From NCBI GenBank assembly GCA_965223985.1, contig OZ245030.1, positions 930,001-994,000 on the forward strand: DNA of 64,000 bases. The letters run 5' to 3'. Under the pieces are notes generated by a model. The model was not told the origin of the DNA. It worked only from the letters and a program-made list of their open reading frames with translations, and searched no databases. A program made the position numbers and the translations under genes. Position 1 is the first letter of the stretch; every line of letters starts with the position of its first letter. This stretch comes from JAPPKS01 sp963667895 (lineage in GTDB: Bacteria > Poribacteria > WGA-4E > PCPOR2b). Positions 1 to 10,070 of the stretch are shown here, one piece after another.

Positions 1-60
1 ACTCCGTAGGCGAGGATCAAGCGAACGGATAGTGAGTGCGATAGCGATCCGCCTGCCCCG
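1..60 (+). repeat. Dispersed palindromic repeat family, copy 1
   Basis: This stretch is nearly identical to positions 6594-6656, with about four differences over 60 bases. The 29-nt core at 17-45 begins ATCAAGCGAACGGATAG and ends GCGATAG. Other copies, in both orientations, occur near 6.4, 6.6, 11.5, 12.2 and 17.5 kb. No ORF overlaps it. It lies upstream of the giant surface-protein gene, with about 150 bp of unassigned sequence between. Confidence 0.8.
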
Positions 61-208
61 CCGCGTACCAAAAAGTGTTGACTTACAACCCGATTTTTAG
101 GACAATAATCGCAGAGCACGTAGGGAGGCAATTCACCATCCGTTGTCTTAATGCGCTCAATGGATCTCACGAGTGATTTACCTTAACCGTAAGGAGGGGC
201 ACCAATTC

Positions 209-3200
209 ATGAAAACACAACTTTATCGGATCACGTTGTATTCCATACTAACCTATCTCGCCCTATCCGCACCCAACTCAGCCGTCACTGCCTCACCCCC
301 ATTCCAGAACGGGGGGCATTTCTGCGGTTTTGATGATTGGCAACCAGACAACCGCCGTTATGCCCGCACCTTTGCGCCGAATTTGAACGTCGGTGAACCA
401 CGCACGGTACGGATGATTTACTTCTTACCCAACGACCGCCCGTATCGCGTTGAGGTGGTTCAGCGGATGAAACATGAGATTCTCAACATTCAGACGTTCT
501 TTGCCGAGCAGATGGATGCACACGGCTACGGAAAGCTAACCTTTCGCTTTGAAACTGGTTTCCAAGACGAGCCAATAGTTCATCGGATGGATGGGCAATA
601 CGCCGATAGCCGTTACTTTAACAACACTCACTTTATATTTGAAGAGATTGAACGGGAGTTCGATCTTGAAGCGAACATTTACTTAATCATCATTGACAAT
701 AGTGGTGAGCCAATTACCGAAAATGCAACAGGTATCGGATCTCCTAGCGGTAGAAGTGGCGGAGTCGCTTTGGTTAATGAGAATTTTTCCCGGAATTCAG
801 CGGGGAATTTAGCGACCCATGAACTTGGACACGCCTTCGGATTGGGTCACGATTTCCGCGATGGTGCGTACATCTTGTCGTATGGTTCAGGAGCGTCAAT
901 TGGTCCAGTGTGGAGTCAATTATCTGCGTGCCATGCCGAAAAGTTGTCCGTGCATCCCTACTTCAATCCCGATATTCCAATTGAAGATGGACAGTCGCCA
1001 ACCATCGAGCTCATTTCATCGCTTCAATACCCAGCAGGGTCAAAGAGTGTCCTTATCCAATTCAAAGCCAGCGATTCAGAGGGACTCCATCAGGTTATCC
1101 TGTCTGGTTTTGATGGACTGATAGAGTGTCGCGGAATAGCGGGAGAAAAAGATGCCCTCATTGAATTCGACTATAACGGCGCTTTTACAACAGAGGGTTT
1201 CACGAATCTGTCTGATTCTGTGCAACATCGCATTCATGTCATGGCTGTCGATACGGATGGGAATGTAGGCGACGCCTCTTTTTCGCTTGTGGAAATTTCG
1301 CCATACCACATCGCCTCGCTTGAAGGGCATACGGATAGGGTCAGTTCTGTGGCATTTTCACCTGTTGATGCGACCCTCCTTGCTACCGGGTCGTCGGATA
1401 GGACGGTCAAGTTATGGGATGTGGAGACGCAACAAGAAATCGTCACCCTTGAAGGGCATACGGGTAGGGTCAGTTCTGTGGCATTTTCACCTGTTGATGC
1501 GACCCTCCTTGCTACCGGGTCGTCGGATAGGACGGTCAAGTTATGGGATGTGGAGACGCAACAAGAAATCGTCACCCTTGAAGATCACACGGGTGGGGTC
1601 AGTTCTGTGGCGTTTTCGTCCGATGGGATGACTCTCGCTGCCGGATCGTATGATGGACCGGTTAAGCTGTGGGACGTGGCGACGCACCGAGATATCGGCA
1701 CTTTTGAAGATCACACGGGTGGGGTCAGTTCTGTGGCGTTTTCGTCCGATGGGATGACTCTCGCTGCCGGATCGTATGATGGACCGGTTAAGCTGTGGGA
1801 CGTGGCGACGCACCGAGATATCGGCACTTTTGAAGGGCATACGGATAGGGTCAGTTCTGTGGCATTTTCACCTGTTGATGCGACCCTCCTTGCTACCGGG
1901 TCGTCGGATAGGACGGTCAAGTTATGGGATGTGGAGACGCAACAAGAAATCGTCACCCTTGAAGATCACACGGGTGGGGTCAGTTCTGTGGCATTTTCAC
2001 GCGATGGGAGTACCCTTGCTACCGGGTCGTCGGATAGGACGGTCAAGCTGTGGGACATGATGACGCTAGTAAATTTCGCCACTCTCGCGCATACAAGTGA
2101 GATCTATTCTGTAGCGTTTTCGTCGGACGGGACAACCATTGTTTCCGGGACGACAACTGGCACGGTCGAACTGTGGGATACGTCTGGGTTGATGGGGGTC
2201 CGTCTTGAGGCGGTGGCTGAGATCGATATCCCCGATCCCAACCTCCGTGCTGCGATTGTAGAAGCGATTGGGGTGTCGCCAAGTGCCTCTATTTTCCGGG
2301 GAAACATGACAACGTTGACCCGCCTTAACGCAGGACATGCGAAAATTAGAAATCTGACCGGGCTTGAAGGTGCAACCAATCTGAAGGTGCTATGGCTTTT
2401 CAATAACAACATCTCGGACATCTCGGCGGTGGTGGGATTAACAAAACTGACAGACCTGAATTGTTGGGACAACAACATCTCGGACATCTCGGTGATGGCG
2501 GGGTTGACCAACCTGACAACGCTGGTTCTTAGTCACAACGCGGTATCAGACATCTCACCCTTGGTAGCAAACACAGGATTGGGGGCGGGAGACAAGGTTT
2601 ATGTTCAGGGAAATTCCCTGAGCTACCCATCCATCTACACCCACATTCCCGCCCTTCAAAGCAGAGGGGTTACGGTAGAGTTTGACAACCGAACACTCAC
2701 GAGGTTGGTGAAATTCTCAGGCGACCAGTACGGCACCCCCGCGACACCGCTGCCGAAACCACTTGTCGTTGAAGTGCAGGATGAAAAGGGTAAAGCGTTC
2801 GCAGGCGTTCCGGTGACGTTTGTCGTCACCGCAGGGAGTGGAACGCTCAGTGTCACAAGCACAACCACAGATACTGATGGCAGGGCAGAAAGTAAATTTA
2901 CGCTAGGACCAAACTTGGGAACGAACACCGTCTCTGTGTCTGCTGCTGATATTGAGGAAAAGGTCACCTTTACCACTGTGGTGAGAGAAGGGGTCATAAT
3001 CTCGGACACTAACCTCCATGCGGCGGTTGGATTAGCCCTTGGCAAGGCATCAGGTGACCGAATTGTTCCATCGGAGATAGCAACATTGAGGAATCTTAAT
3101 GTTTCTCATTCGGGTGTTGGTGATTTGACTGGGCTTGAGTTCGCAACCAACCTAACGTGGTTGAATCTTGGGGGCAACAACATCTCGGACATCTCGGCGC

Positions 3201-6200
3201 TGGCGGGGTTGACCAACCTCACATTACTGCGTCTTTGGGACAACTCGGTATCAGACATCTCGGCGGTGACGGGGTTGACCAACCTGACAACGCTGGATCT
3301 TGGGGGCAACAACATCACGGATATATCGGTGGTAGCGAGTTTGACTAACCTGAAATCGCTGGATCTTTATGGCAATCACATCTCGGACATCTCGGCGGTG
3401 ACGGGGTTGACCAACCTGACAACGCTGGATCTTGGGGGCAACAACATCTCGGACATCTCGGCGCTGGCGGGGTTGACAAACCTGACAGAGCTGAATCTTT
3501 GGCGCAACTCGGTATCAGACATCTCGGCGCTGGCGGGGTTGACCAACCTAACGTGGTTGGGTCTTGAGGACAACAACATCTCGGGCATCTCGGCGCTGGC
3601 GGGGTTGACCAACCTAACGTGGTTGGGTCTTGAGGACAACAACATCTCGGACATCTCGGCGCTGGCGGGGTTGACCAACCTAACGTGGTTGGGTCTTGAG
3701 GACAACAACATCTCGGATATATCGGTGGTAGCGAGTTTGACTAACCTGACATCGCTGAATCTTCGGCAAACCAACATCTCGGACATCTCAGCGGTGGCGG
3801 GATTAACAAAACTGACGCAACTGAATCTTTACACCAACTCGGCATCAGACATCTCACCTGTGGCGGGGTTGACCAACCTGACATCGCTGAATCTTGGGTT
3901 CAACGGCATCTCGGACATCTCAGCAGTGGCAGGATTAACCGAACTGACATACCTGTATCTTTATGGCAACCACATCTCGGACATCTCGGTGGTGGCAGGA
4001 TTAACCGAACTGACATTTCTGAGTCTTGGGATCAACCACATCTCGGACATCTCGGCGGTGGCGGGGTTGACAAACCTGACATCGCTGGATCTTTATGGCA
4101 ATCACATCTCGGACATCTCACCCCTGGTGGCAAATACGGGGTTGGGAAGTGGAGACACGGTTTTTTTGCGTGAGAACCCCCTGAGCTACCTATCAATCAA
4201 GACCCACATCCCAACCCTCCTAAGTAGAGGGGTTATAGTAGACTTTAACGACCAAGCGCATCCTGCCCTTCTGAAAATCTCAGGCGATAATCAGAGACGG
4301 CTGCCCGGCGAAACCCTAGTAAACCCGTTTGTCGTTGAAGCGCAGGACGCAAACGGTTCTCCGCTCGCGGGGGTTTCGGTCACATTTACCGTTGTCGCAG
4401 GCGGTGGAACGCTCAGTACCACAAGCACCATGACCGATGCCCATGGCATGGCACGGAGTAGGCTCACGCTGGGTCCAAATCTGGGAACAAACACCGTCTC
4501 TGTGTCTTCCGTTGGAATACAGGGGACAGTCACCTTTAATGCCGGAGGAATCGGAATACCTAAGACATTGAAGATAATCTCGGGGGCGGACCAAGAGGGG
4601 CTGCCCGGTTCTGCACTTGAAAAGCCGTTTGTCGCTGAAGTCCGTGACCAGTCCGATAAACCCTTGCCGGGTGTCGAGGTCACATTCTCGGTCACCGGTG
4701 GCAGCGGGACGCTCAGTGCCACAATTACTACGACCGATGAAAACGGCAGGGCGGAGAGTACTCTCACATTGGGCCCAAATCCGGGGACAAACACTGTTAC
4801 TGTATCTGTTACCGGGAGTCAGGAAACACGGACGTTTAATGCCGAAGGCATTCGAATACCCAAGACATTGGAGATAGTCTCTGGGGTTGACCAAGAAGGT
4901 TTACCCGGTGATGTGCTTGAAAAACCGTTTGTCGTGGAGGTACGAGATGAGTTCGAGAAACCCTTGCCGGGTGTCGAAGTGACGTTTACTGTCACTGCAG
5001 GCGGTGGAACGCTCAGTACCACACGTGCCACCACCGATGAAAACGGCAGGGCGGAGAGCACACTTACCCTTGGCAGCACGCCCGGCACAAACACGGTTCG
5101 CGTGAGCGCCGAAGGAAATACCCAGGCTGTCGCCTCACTGACCATCGAAACCGTGAGGATGTTTGCGTTGTCAATCCCAGCGGGCACGCATCTAATCCAT
5201 ATCCCGTTGGCTGTTAACCAGATTAACGGCGAAGATGCGACGATTGAGACCGTCGGCGACCTATACAACGCGCTCGGCGATGAGGTCAACTTCATCATTA
5301 CAGTCGGCGACGACGGTGGATGGAAGACCTACCTCGGCGATATCAGCACGGGTACCGTGGCGGACGCGGAAATCGAGGACGATACCGGTTTGATTGTGGT
5401 GATGTCCGACGCCAAGACGCTTGAACTCGTTGGCGATGCGTTAGGTGCCGGCGGCAATTCCATGATTAACATTGACGTGGGGAACAACCTCGTTGGTCTA
5501 CCGCTTAAACCGGCGGCGGGTCTCAGTATGATTAGCGACCTGCTAGGCGACGGTGTCGGTGCAATCGCGGTCTCCAAAGCCGATGGAATGGGATTCCACA
5601 CGATTAGGGAACCCGGTCAAGACGGTGACGCTCCTATCGTGGGCGGTGTCGGCTACCTTGTAGTTTACATTGGAACCGAAGCAACCAGCATCCCGATAGT
5701 CGGCTCCGCGTGGGATAATTCCGGAGCCGTTGCGGCTGCGCCCGCCGTGGCGTTCAACGGCACGCAGACACCGGTACTGTATATTGAGGGCGGCGTTATG
5801 GACGAGTTCAACATGTTGGCACGGGCTCCGGAACTGCGCGTCACTGTGAAGAACCTGTCTACGGGCGCCTCGCTCGACACCGTTCTCGGAACAGAACTGT
5901 CGGAGACAGCGTACAGCGGGACGTTTGTTGAATTGAGCCGCCGCGCAGCGAAGGCTGGTGATGTGCTGGAAATCGTAGCGCATTCACCCAACCCATTCGT
6001 TGGTGTTCGACCGGTTCCGCAGATTGTCGTGAGCGCGGAACAGGTGTTGACGATCCGTATCAGTCTGCCCGACCTGGAACTCTACGAGATTCCGTCGGAA
6101 ACGGTACTTCTGGCTAACTACCCGAATCCGTTTAACCCTGAAACGTGGATTCCGTACCGGTTAGCGCAAGCTGCCGAAGTGACGTTGGATATTTACGACG

Positions 6201-6388
6201 CCGCGGGTCGCTTGGTGCGCAGCATTGAGGTCGGCTTCAAACCAGCCGCGGTGTATGAATCTCGTGCATCAGCGATTTACTGGGATGGCCGTAACAATCA
6301 AGGGGAATCGGTCGCAAGCGGTGTGTATTTCTATCACCTATCCGCAGGCACCTATTCCGCCACGCGGAAAATGCTTATCATGAAATAG
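209..6388 (+). CDS. Giant secreted mosaic protein: metzincin-like protease, WD40, LRR, Ig-like domains, C-terminal sorting domain
   Basis: Predicted secreted or surface protein of 2059 residues. The ATG at 209 follows AAGGAGG (191-197) and opens with a signal peptide; an upstream in-frame start at 173 lacks this. A zinc-protease motif HELGHAFGLGHD lies at residues 204-215. Seven WD40 units of 42-43 residues (about 371-662) would make one full propeller. Two blocks of 22-residue internalin-like leucine-rich repeats follow, separated by an invasin/Big-type Ig domain; three more Ig-like domains follow the second block. The C-terminus carries a YPNPFNPETWIPY motif and a FlgD-like Ig fold ending KMLIMK, as in type IX-type cargo. 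Several WD40 and LRR units are almost identical at DNA level, which implies recent duplication. Substrate and partners are unknown; adhesion or peptide degradation at the surface is inference. Confidence 0.9.
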   Translation: MKTQLYRITLYSILTYLALSAPNSAVTASPPFQNGGHFCGFDDWQPDNRRYARTFAPNLNVGEPRTVRMIYFLPNDRPYRVEVVQRMKHEILNIQTFFAEQMDAHGYGKLTFRFETGFQDEPIVHRMDGQYADSRYFNNTHFIFEEIEREFDLEANIYLIIIDNSGEPITENATGIGSPSGRSGGVALVNENFSRNSAGNLATHELGHAFGLGHDFRDGAYILSYGSGASIGPVWSQLSACHAEKLSVHPYFNPDIPIEDGQSPTIELISSLQYPAGSKSVLIQFKASDSEGLHQVILSGFDGLIECRGIAGEKDALIEFDYNGAFTTEGFTNLSDSVQHRIHVMAVDTDGNVGDASFSLVEISPYHIASLEGHTDRVSSVAFSPVDATLLATGSSDRTVKLWDVETQQEIVTLEGHTGRVSSVAFSPVDATLLATGSSDRTVKLWDVETQQEIVTLEDHTGGVSSVAFSSDGMTLAAGSYDGPVKLWDVATHRDIGTFEDHTGGVSSVAFSSDGMTLAAGSYDGPVKLWDVATHRDIGTFEGHTDRVSSVAFSPVDATLLATGSSDRTVKLWDVETQQEIVTLEDHTGGVSSVAFSRDGSTLATGSSDRTVKLWDMMTLVNFATLAHTSEIYSVAFSSDGTTIVSGTTTGTVELWDTSGLMGVRLEAVAEIDIPDPNLRAAIVEAIGVSPSASIFRGNMTTLTRLNAGHAKIRNLTGLEGATNLKVLWLFNNNISDISAVVGLTKLTDLNCWDNNISDISVMAGLTNLTTLVLSHNAVSDISPLVANTGLGAGDKVYVQGNSLSYPSIYTHIPALQSRGVTVEFDNRTLTRLVKFSGDQYGTPATPLPKPLVVEVQDEKGKAFAGVPVTFVVTAGSGTLSVTSTTTDTDGRAESKFTLGPNLGTNTVSVSAADIEEKVTFTTVVREGVIISDTNLHAAVGLALGKASGDRIVPSEIATLRNLNVSHSGVGDLTGLEFATNLTWLNLGGNNISDISALAGLTNLTLLRLWDNSVSDISAVTGLTNLTTLDLGGNNITDISVVASLTNLKSLDLYGNHISDISAVTGLTNLTTLDLGGNNISDISALAGLTNLTELNLWRNSVSDISALAGLTNLTWLGLEDNNISGISALAGLTNLTWLGLEDNNISDISALAGLTNLTWLGLEDNNISDISVVASLTNLTSLNLRQTNISDISAVAGLTKLTQLNLYTNSASDISPVAGLTNLTSLNLGFNGISDISAVAGLTELTYLYLYGNHISDISVVAGLTELTFLSLGINHISDISAVAGLTNLTSLDLYGNHISDISPLVANTGLGSGDTVFLRENPLSYLSIKTHIPTLLSRGVIVDFNDQAHPALLKISGDNQRRLPGETLVNPFVVEAQDANGSPLAGVSVTFTVVAGGGTLSTTSTMTDAHGMARSRLTLGPNLGTNTVSVSSVGIQGTVTFNAGGIGIPKTLKIISGADQEGLPGSALEKPFVAEVRDQSDKPLPGVEVTFSVTGGSGTLSATITTTDENGRAESTLTLGPNPGTNTVTVSVTGSQETRTFNAEGIRIPKTLEIVSGVDQEGLPGDVLEKPFVVEVRDEFEKPLPGVEVTFTVTAGGGTLSTTRATTDENGRAESTLTLGSTPGTNTVRVSAEGNTQAVASLTIETVRMFALSIPAGTHLIHIPLAVNQINGEDATIETVGDLYNALGDEVNFIITVGDDGGWKTYLGDISTGTVADAEIEDDTGLIVVMSDAKTLELVGDALGAGGNSMINIDVGNNLVGLPLKPAAGLSMISDLLGDGVGAIAVSKADGMGFHTIREPGQDGDAPIVGGVGYLVVYIGTEATSIPIVGSAWDNSGAVAAAPAVAFNGTQTPVLYIEGGVMDEFNMLARAPELRVTVKNLSTGASLDTVLGTELSETAYSGTFVELSRRAAKAGDVLEIVAHSPNPFVGVRPVPQIVVSAEQVLTIRISLPDLELYEIPSETVLLANYPNPFNPETWIPYRLAQAAEVTLDIYDAAGRLVRSIEVGFKPAAVYESRASAIYWDGRNNQGESVASGVYFYHLSAGTYSATRKMLIMK

Positions 6389-6407
6389 GAAACGAATGAA
6401 TAGGCGC

Positions 6408-6555
6408 GACAAGAAAGATTTCTATCGCACTCACTATCCGTTCGCTTGATCCCCGGCTACGGAACGGGCAAAATGGCGTAGGCGGAGATCGAGCAAGGGA
6501 ACAGATCAATTGAGCGAATAGCTAATCCCCGGGCGATAGAAATTTTCCTCTTGTC
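6408..6555. repeat. MITE-like palindromic element with terminal inverted repeats (repeat family copies 2 and 3)
   Basis: The ends are inverted repeats: GACAAGAAAGATTTCTATCG (6408-6427) on the left, and its imperfect reverse complement, with a two-base insertion, ending CTCTTGTC on the right. Positions 6417-6462 are the reverse complement of the first 46 bases or so of the repeat at position 1. A more diverged forward copy lies at 6505-6539. No ORF is present, so any mobilisation would have to be in trans. Confidence 0.65.
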
Positions 6556-6593
6556 CCCCTACAACACCACGCCCTGTAGCCGCATCGCGCTAC

Positions 6594-6656
6594 ACTCCGT
6601 AGGCGGGGATCAAGCGAACGGATAGTGAGCGCGATAGTGATCCGCTTGCCCCGCCC
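6594..6656 (+). repeat. Dispersed palindromic repeat family, copy 4
   Basis: Direct copy of positions 1-60; the core is at 6609-6637. It ends about 20 bp upstream of the glycerate kinase start codon, so it would lie in the promoter or leader of that gene. Confidence 0.8.
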
Positions 6657-6677
6657 GATGCAGTTTGGAGAAAATCG

Positions 6678-7841
6678 ATGAAAGTTGTCATTGCGCCCGA
6701 TTCGTTCAAAGGGAGCCTGACTGCGCTGCGTGCGGCAGAGGCAATGGAGATAGGGCTACGCCGCGTCTTCCCTACTGCAGAGGTTGAAAAGGTTCCGATG
6801 GCGGATGGCGGTGAAGGCACAGTGCAATCCCTCGTTGACGCAACGGGAGGCATGGTCATCACTGAGTGTGTACTTGATCCGATCGGGGTAGAAATTGATG
6901 CACAGTACGGTGCTCTTGGCGATGGCGTGACAGCCGTAATCGAAATGGCGGCAGCTTCCGGTTTAACACTGGTACCACCTGATCAACGGAACCCCCTCGT
7001 TACAACGACGTATGGCACGGGACAGCTCATCCAGGCAGCTTTGAATCGCGGATGTCGGAAGTTGATTATCGGTATTGGCGGAAGTGCGACAAACGATGGC
7101 GGTGCGGGTATGGCACAAGCACTTGGCGCTAAGTTACTGACTGCTAACGGGAAGCAAGTAAAATGGGGAGGTGCCGGTTTAGGGAATCTCGTTTCAATTG
7201 ATGTTTCTAATTTGGATAGACGCCTCGCTGAAACAGAAACAGTCGTTGCTTGTGATGTCAATAACCCTTTAACCGGTGAACGAGGCGCTTCCCATGTTTA
7301 CGGGCCGCAGAAAGGCGCAACGCCTGAAATGATCGAGCTGCTAGACGCAAACCTAGCGCATTTCAATAAGATTTTGCAGCACGACCTCGGAAAATTTGTC
7401 GCGAACATCCCCGGCGCTGGGGCAGCCGGTGGCTTGGGCGCGGGTTTGCTTGCTTTCCTTGATGCAACACTAAAATCCGGTGTTGAGATTGTTATCGAAG
7501 CAACTAAACTTGAGCAAAAAATCGAAGGTGCTAGTCTCGTCATCACCGGCGAAGGGCAGATCGACTTCCAAACGGTTTTTGGCAAAACGCCGGTTGGCGT
7601 TGCAACGCTTGCCAAGACGCACAACATCCCTGTTATTGCAATTGCCGGTAGCATTTCGACTGACGCCGATGAAGTTTACACGGCTGGCATTGATGCGATG
7701 ATCGATATTGTACCTGAGCCGATGCCTTTAGAAGTTGCGATTGAAAACGCAGCATCCCTAATTGCCACTGCAGCAGAACGTGCCGGGCGAATGGTCGCAA
7801 TTGGATTGAGGCTGCATGATGGAAAGGGGGTTTTCGTTTAG
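6678..7841 (+). CDS. glxK: Glycerate kinase (type 1 family)
   Basis: Phosphorylates glycerate with ATP, feeding glyoxylate or sugar-acid breakdown into glycolysis; cytoplasmic. The N-terminus MKVVIAPDSFKGSLTALRAA and the MADGGEGTVQSLVDATGG-type segment are hallmarks of the GarK/GlxK family. Glycine-rich blocks IGIGGSATNDGGAGMAQALG and AGAAGGLGAGLLAFL, and a late VITGEGQIDFQT motif, are all intact. Length 387 residues is normal for the family, and the start has a usable purine-rich leader (GGAGAAAA). It converges on the next gene with a 4-bp overlap of their 3' ends. No neighbouring gene of glycerate metabolism is visible, so the pathway context is unknown. The garK/glxK distinction cannot be made from sequence alone. 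Confidence 0.93.
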   Translation: MKVVIAPDSFKGSLTALRAAEAMEIGLRRVFPTAEVEKVPMADGGEGTVQSLVDATGGMVITECVLDPIGVEIDAQYGALGDGVTAVIEMAAASGLTLVPPDQRNPLVTTTYGTGQLIQAALNRGCRKLIIGIGGSATNDGGAGMAQALGAKLLTANGKQVKWGGAGLGNLVSIDVSNLDRRLAETETVVACDVNNPLTGERGASHVYGPQKGATPEMIELLDANLAHFNKILQHDLGKFVANIPGAGAAGGLGAGLLAFLDATLKSGVEIVIEATKLEQKIEGASLVITGEGQIDFQTVFGKTPVGVATLAKTHNIPVIAIAGSISTDADEVYTAGIDAMIDIVPEPMPLEVAIENAASLIATAAERAGRMVAIGLRLHDGKGVFV

Positions 7842-8803
7842 AGGGCGCATAAGCTGTGAATAGACGGTAGGTTGTCAGATACAGTTGACCAAGATAAGCC
7901 CGCGTCGCTGCTGGCGAATAGTTCGCCAGAGCGTAAACCGCACAGAACCTGATTAGGGATTTCGCGTGAGAATGTGATGCCATGCGTGTCGATTTCCGAA
8001 TCGTTTTCTTCAGGGAACCCATGGGTCACTTTCTTCCAATGTTTTCCGTCATCAGTGGTTCGGAAAAGAGAAAACCGTTTTCCATGGGTTCGCCATCTCC
8101 CCGGAGATGTTGGTGAACCACTGATGAGGACGGTGCCCGGTTCGTCTGGATGGATAGCAATGCCGCGCGCATAGCGATTTGCTAAGCCATCATTGCGAAC
8201 TTTCCACGACTCGCCGCCATCCTCGCTCAGATAAAAGCCGCCTGAGGTTGCCGCGTATACGGCGTTCTCACGCTTGCGGCACGTAGCAACTTCATGAACA
8301 TCCAAATCAAGCCCTTCATTTGTTGGTTGCCACGTTGTCCCGCGATCCAGAGTTCGCAAAATACCGCCAACGTGAATATTGACATAGAGCCCTTTTTGGT
8401 ATGCTGGTGCGATACTCCGTACGGCAGGTGGGCCACCCCAGGGCGTGTACCAAGTTTTAGCAATATCAAGTGTGCTCAAGTCTGTTACTAATTCCCAGTG
8501 TTCATTGATGCAGTTGTAACGGTAGATTTTGGGCGGTTCCGTGCCAAAGTAAATAACGCTGTCTATTGGGTGAACGAAGAGCACAGTAATCTCCTCGTTT
8601 ATGGGGGAGTCGACGACCCGATTCCAAGATTTTCCCTGGTTACCGCTCAGCCAGATGGATTCTTCAGCGTCGTAAGCGACTAGCGTTCCGTTTAGCGTGA
8701 CAGCAACTTGGCGGATATCTTTGCCTTCCAAGGCATTAAAATTAAGAGCTTGGCTGGATTCATCCCAACCGTAGATGCCGTTTCGTGTACTGATTAAAAT
8801 CAT
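7838..8803 (-). CDS. BNR/sialidase-like beta-propeller protein
   Basis: A 321-residue protein with no signal peptide, so probably cytoplasmic. It contains repeated Asp-box units such as SEDGGESW, TTDDGKHWKK and SSDAGLSW, the signature of BNR repeats found in sialidases, sortilin/VPS10 and Ycf48-like propellers. No sialidase catalytic triad can be identified, so a hydrolase function should not be assumed. The start has AAGGA about 10 bases upstream on the minus strand. Its 3' end overlaps glxK by 4 bp, tail to tail. A monitoring, scaffold or carbohydrate-binding role is only a guess. Confidence 0.75.
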   Translation of the reverse strand: MILISTRNGIYGWDESSQALNFNALEGKDIRQVAVTLNGTLVAYDAEESIWLSGNQGKSWNRVVDSPINEEITVLFVHPIDSVIYFGTEPPKIYRYNCINEHWELVTDLSTLDIAKTWYTPWGGPPAVRSIAPAYQKGLYVNIHVGGILRTLDRGTTWQPTNEGLDLDVHEVATCRKRENAVYAATSGGFYLSEDGGESWKVRNDGLANRYARGIAIHPDEPGTVLISGSPTSPGRWRTHGKRFSLFRTTDDGKHWKKVTHGFPEENDSEIDTHGITFSREIPNQVLCGLRSGELFASSDAGLSWSTVSDNLPSIHSLCAL

Positions 8804-9100
8804 GGCTGTTGTGTCCTTAACGCCAACGACCTTGCTGTGCTGACATTTTAACTGGATAAGATAAACACTCAGGATGCGTTCAAAAATACAATATTGAAGT
8901 ATTTAGACGAGGAACTACCGTTATTCTATATACTTGCCACGGTATATGTCAACATTTTTTCGGTACATTTGATGCGTGCAACGAAAGGTCTATTCCGAAT
9001 TAAGTAACAAAATATTAACTTGTGGCGCGCAATTCACGATGACTATCATGCGTTATTGATTATCGGCTTTGCAAATAAAGAGATTGAAAGGGGAAAAGAT

Positions 9101-10054
9101 ATGATAAAATTGAAAATTGTCATCTCCGCAATTGGTTTAATAATTGCGCTTAGCGGTATAGCCGTCGCCGCATTCAACGACATCGGTGTGGGAGCCCGTC
9201 CGCTTGGGTTGGGTGGCGCGTTCGTCGCAATGGCTGACGACAGCAATGCGGCAAATTATAACGCCGCGGGGCTCGGCTATATTGATGAAATTCAGTTAAG
9301 TGCAACGTACGCACAACGGTTCCAAGGACTCATCCGTTACAACCACATTGGCGGGGTGCTGCCGCTTGGTACTGCCGGCGCGGTAGGAGTGAGCATCGGT
9401 ATTCTGAGCGAAGATGCTGATATCTATCATGAACAGACATTTAAGGTCACTTACGGCAAGGCATTCTCACAAAAATTGGCACTCGGCGTAAACTTTAAAT
9501 CACTAGGGACTCGCTTTGATGAAGATAATGTGTCCGTTCGCTCCAATCCGTATTTTGCGGAGAAAACCTCCGCTTCTGCCCTATCTCTTGATGTCGGCAT
9601 ACTAGCAAAACCGGTGTCAGGACTGAGTTTGGGACTCTCAGCGGAAAACCTTCTCCCTGCCGATGTGAGTATCTTTGAGGCGAATGAAGATAAGGTTCCT
9701 GTCAATATTCGCACCGGCTTAGCGTACAGTCTTGGCGCGATTGCAGGGACCATTGCTCAGGAATCTTTACGTGAGGTGCTAAAGTCAGGTGTAGGACTCC
9801 TCGAAATAACTTTTCGAGATGGCAACCGTCAGATTCACGCCGGTGCAGAAGTGTGGTTCAGTCAATCGATAAGCGTCCGCAGCGGCTATGCGGTGAAGAG
9901 CGGTGTGAATAGTGCGACTGCCGTCGCAGTCGGAGGAAGCGCGATAATTCCAACATCCGTATTCAACCTGCGACTGGACTACGCATTCCAGATTCTCACG
10001 GGCGATTTTGAGGACAACACGACCCAGCGCGTTTCGTTAAATCTGATATTTTAG
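9101..10054 (+). CDS. PorV/UPF0164-like outer-membrane beta-barrel protein
   Basis: Predicted 317-residue outer-membrane protein. The ATG at 9101 follows GAAAGGGGAAAAG and gives a clean signal peptide (MIKLKIVISAIGLIIALSGI, then AVAA); an upstream in-frame start at 9020 would place 27 charged residues ahead of it. The mature N-terminus, FNDIGVGARPLGLGGAFVAM followed by DDSNAANYNAAGL, is the pattern of PorV/PorQ-like and UPF0164 barrels, and the rest is alternating amphipathic strands ending in a hydrophobic NLIF. It lies 16 bp upstream of a gene for a protein with a type IX-like C-terminal domain, so the pair may be a shuttle or anchor and its cargo (inference). Confidence 0.78.
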   Translation: MIKLKIVISAIGLIIALSGIAVAAFNDIGVGARPLGLGGAFVAMADDSNAANYNAAGLGYIDEIQLSATYAQRFQGLIRYNHIGGVLPLGTAGAVGVSIGILSEDADIYHEQTFKVTYGKAFSQKLALGVNFKSLGTRFDEDNVSVRSNPYFAEKTSASALSLDVGILAKPVSGLSLGLSAENLLPADVSIFEANEDKVPVNIRTGLAYSLGAIAGTIAQESLREVLKSGVGLLEITFRDGNRQIHAGAEVWFSQSISVRSGYAVKSGVNSATAVAVGGSAIIPTSVFNLRLDYAFQILTGDFEDNTTQRVSLNLIF

Positions 10055-10070
10055 GTCAAAGGAGAGTACC

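Noticed and set aside
3157..4140. Regular 66-bp direct repeats resembling a CRISPR array
   Set aside because: They are in-frame leucine-rich repeats of the giant surface protein; there are no unique spacers and no cas genes.
4291..5298. Several long minus-strand ORFs opposite the Ig-like domains
   Set aside because: They mirror the repetitive plus-strand coding sequence, have no ribosome-binding sites and no recognisable domains.
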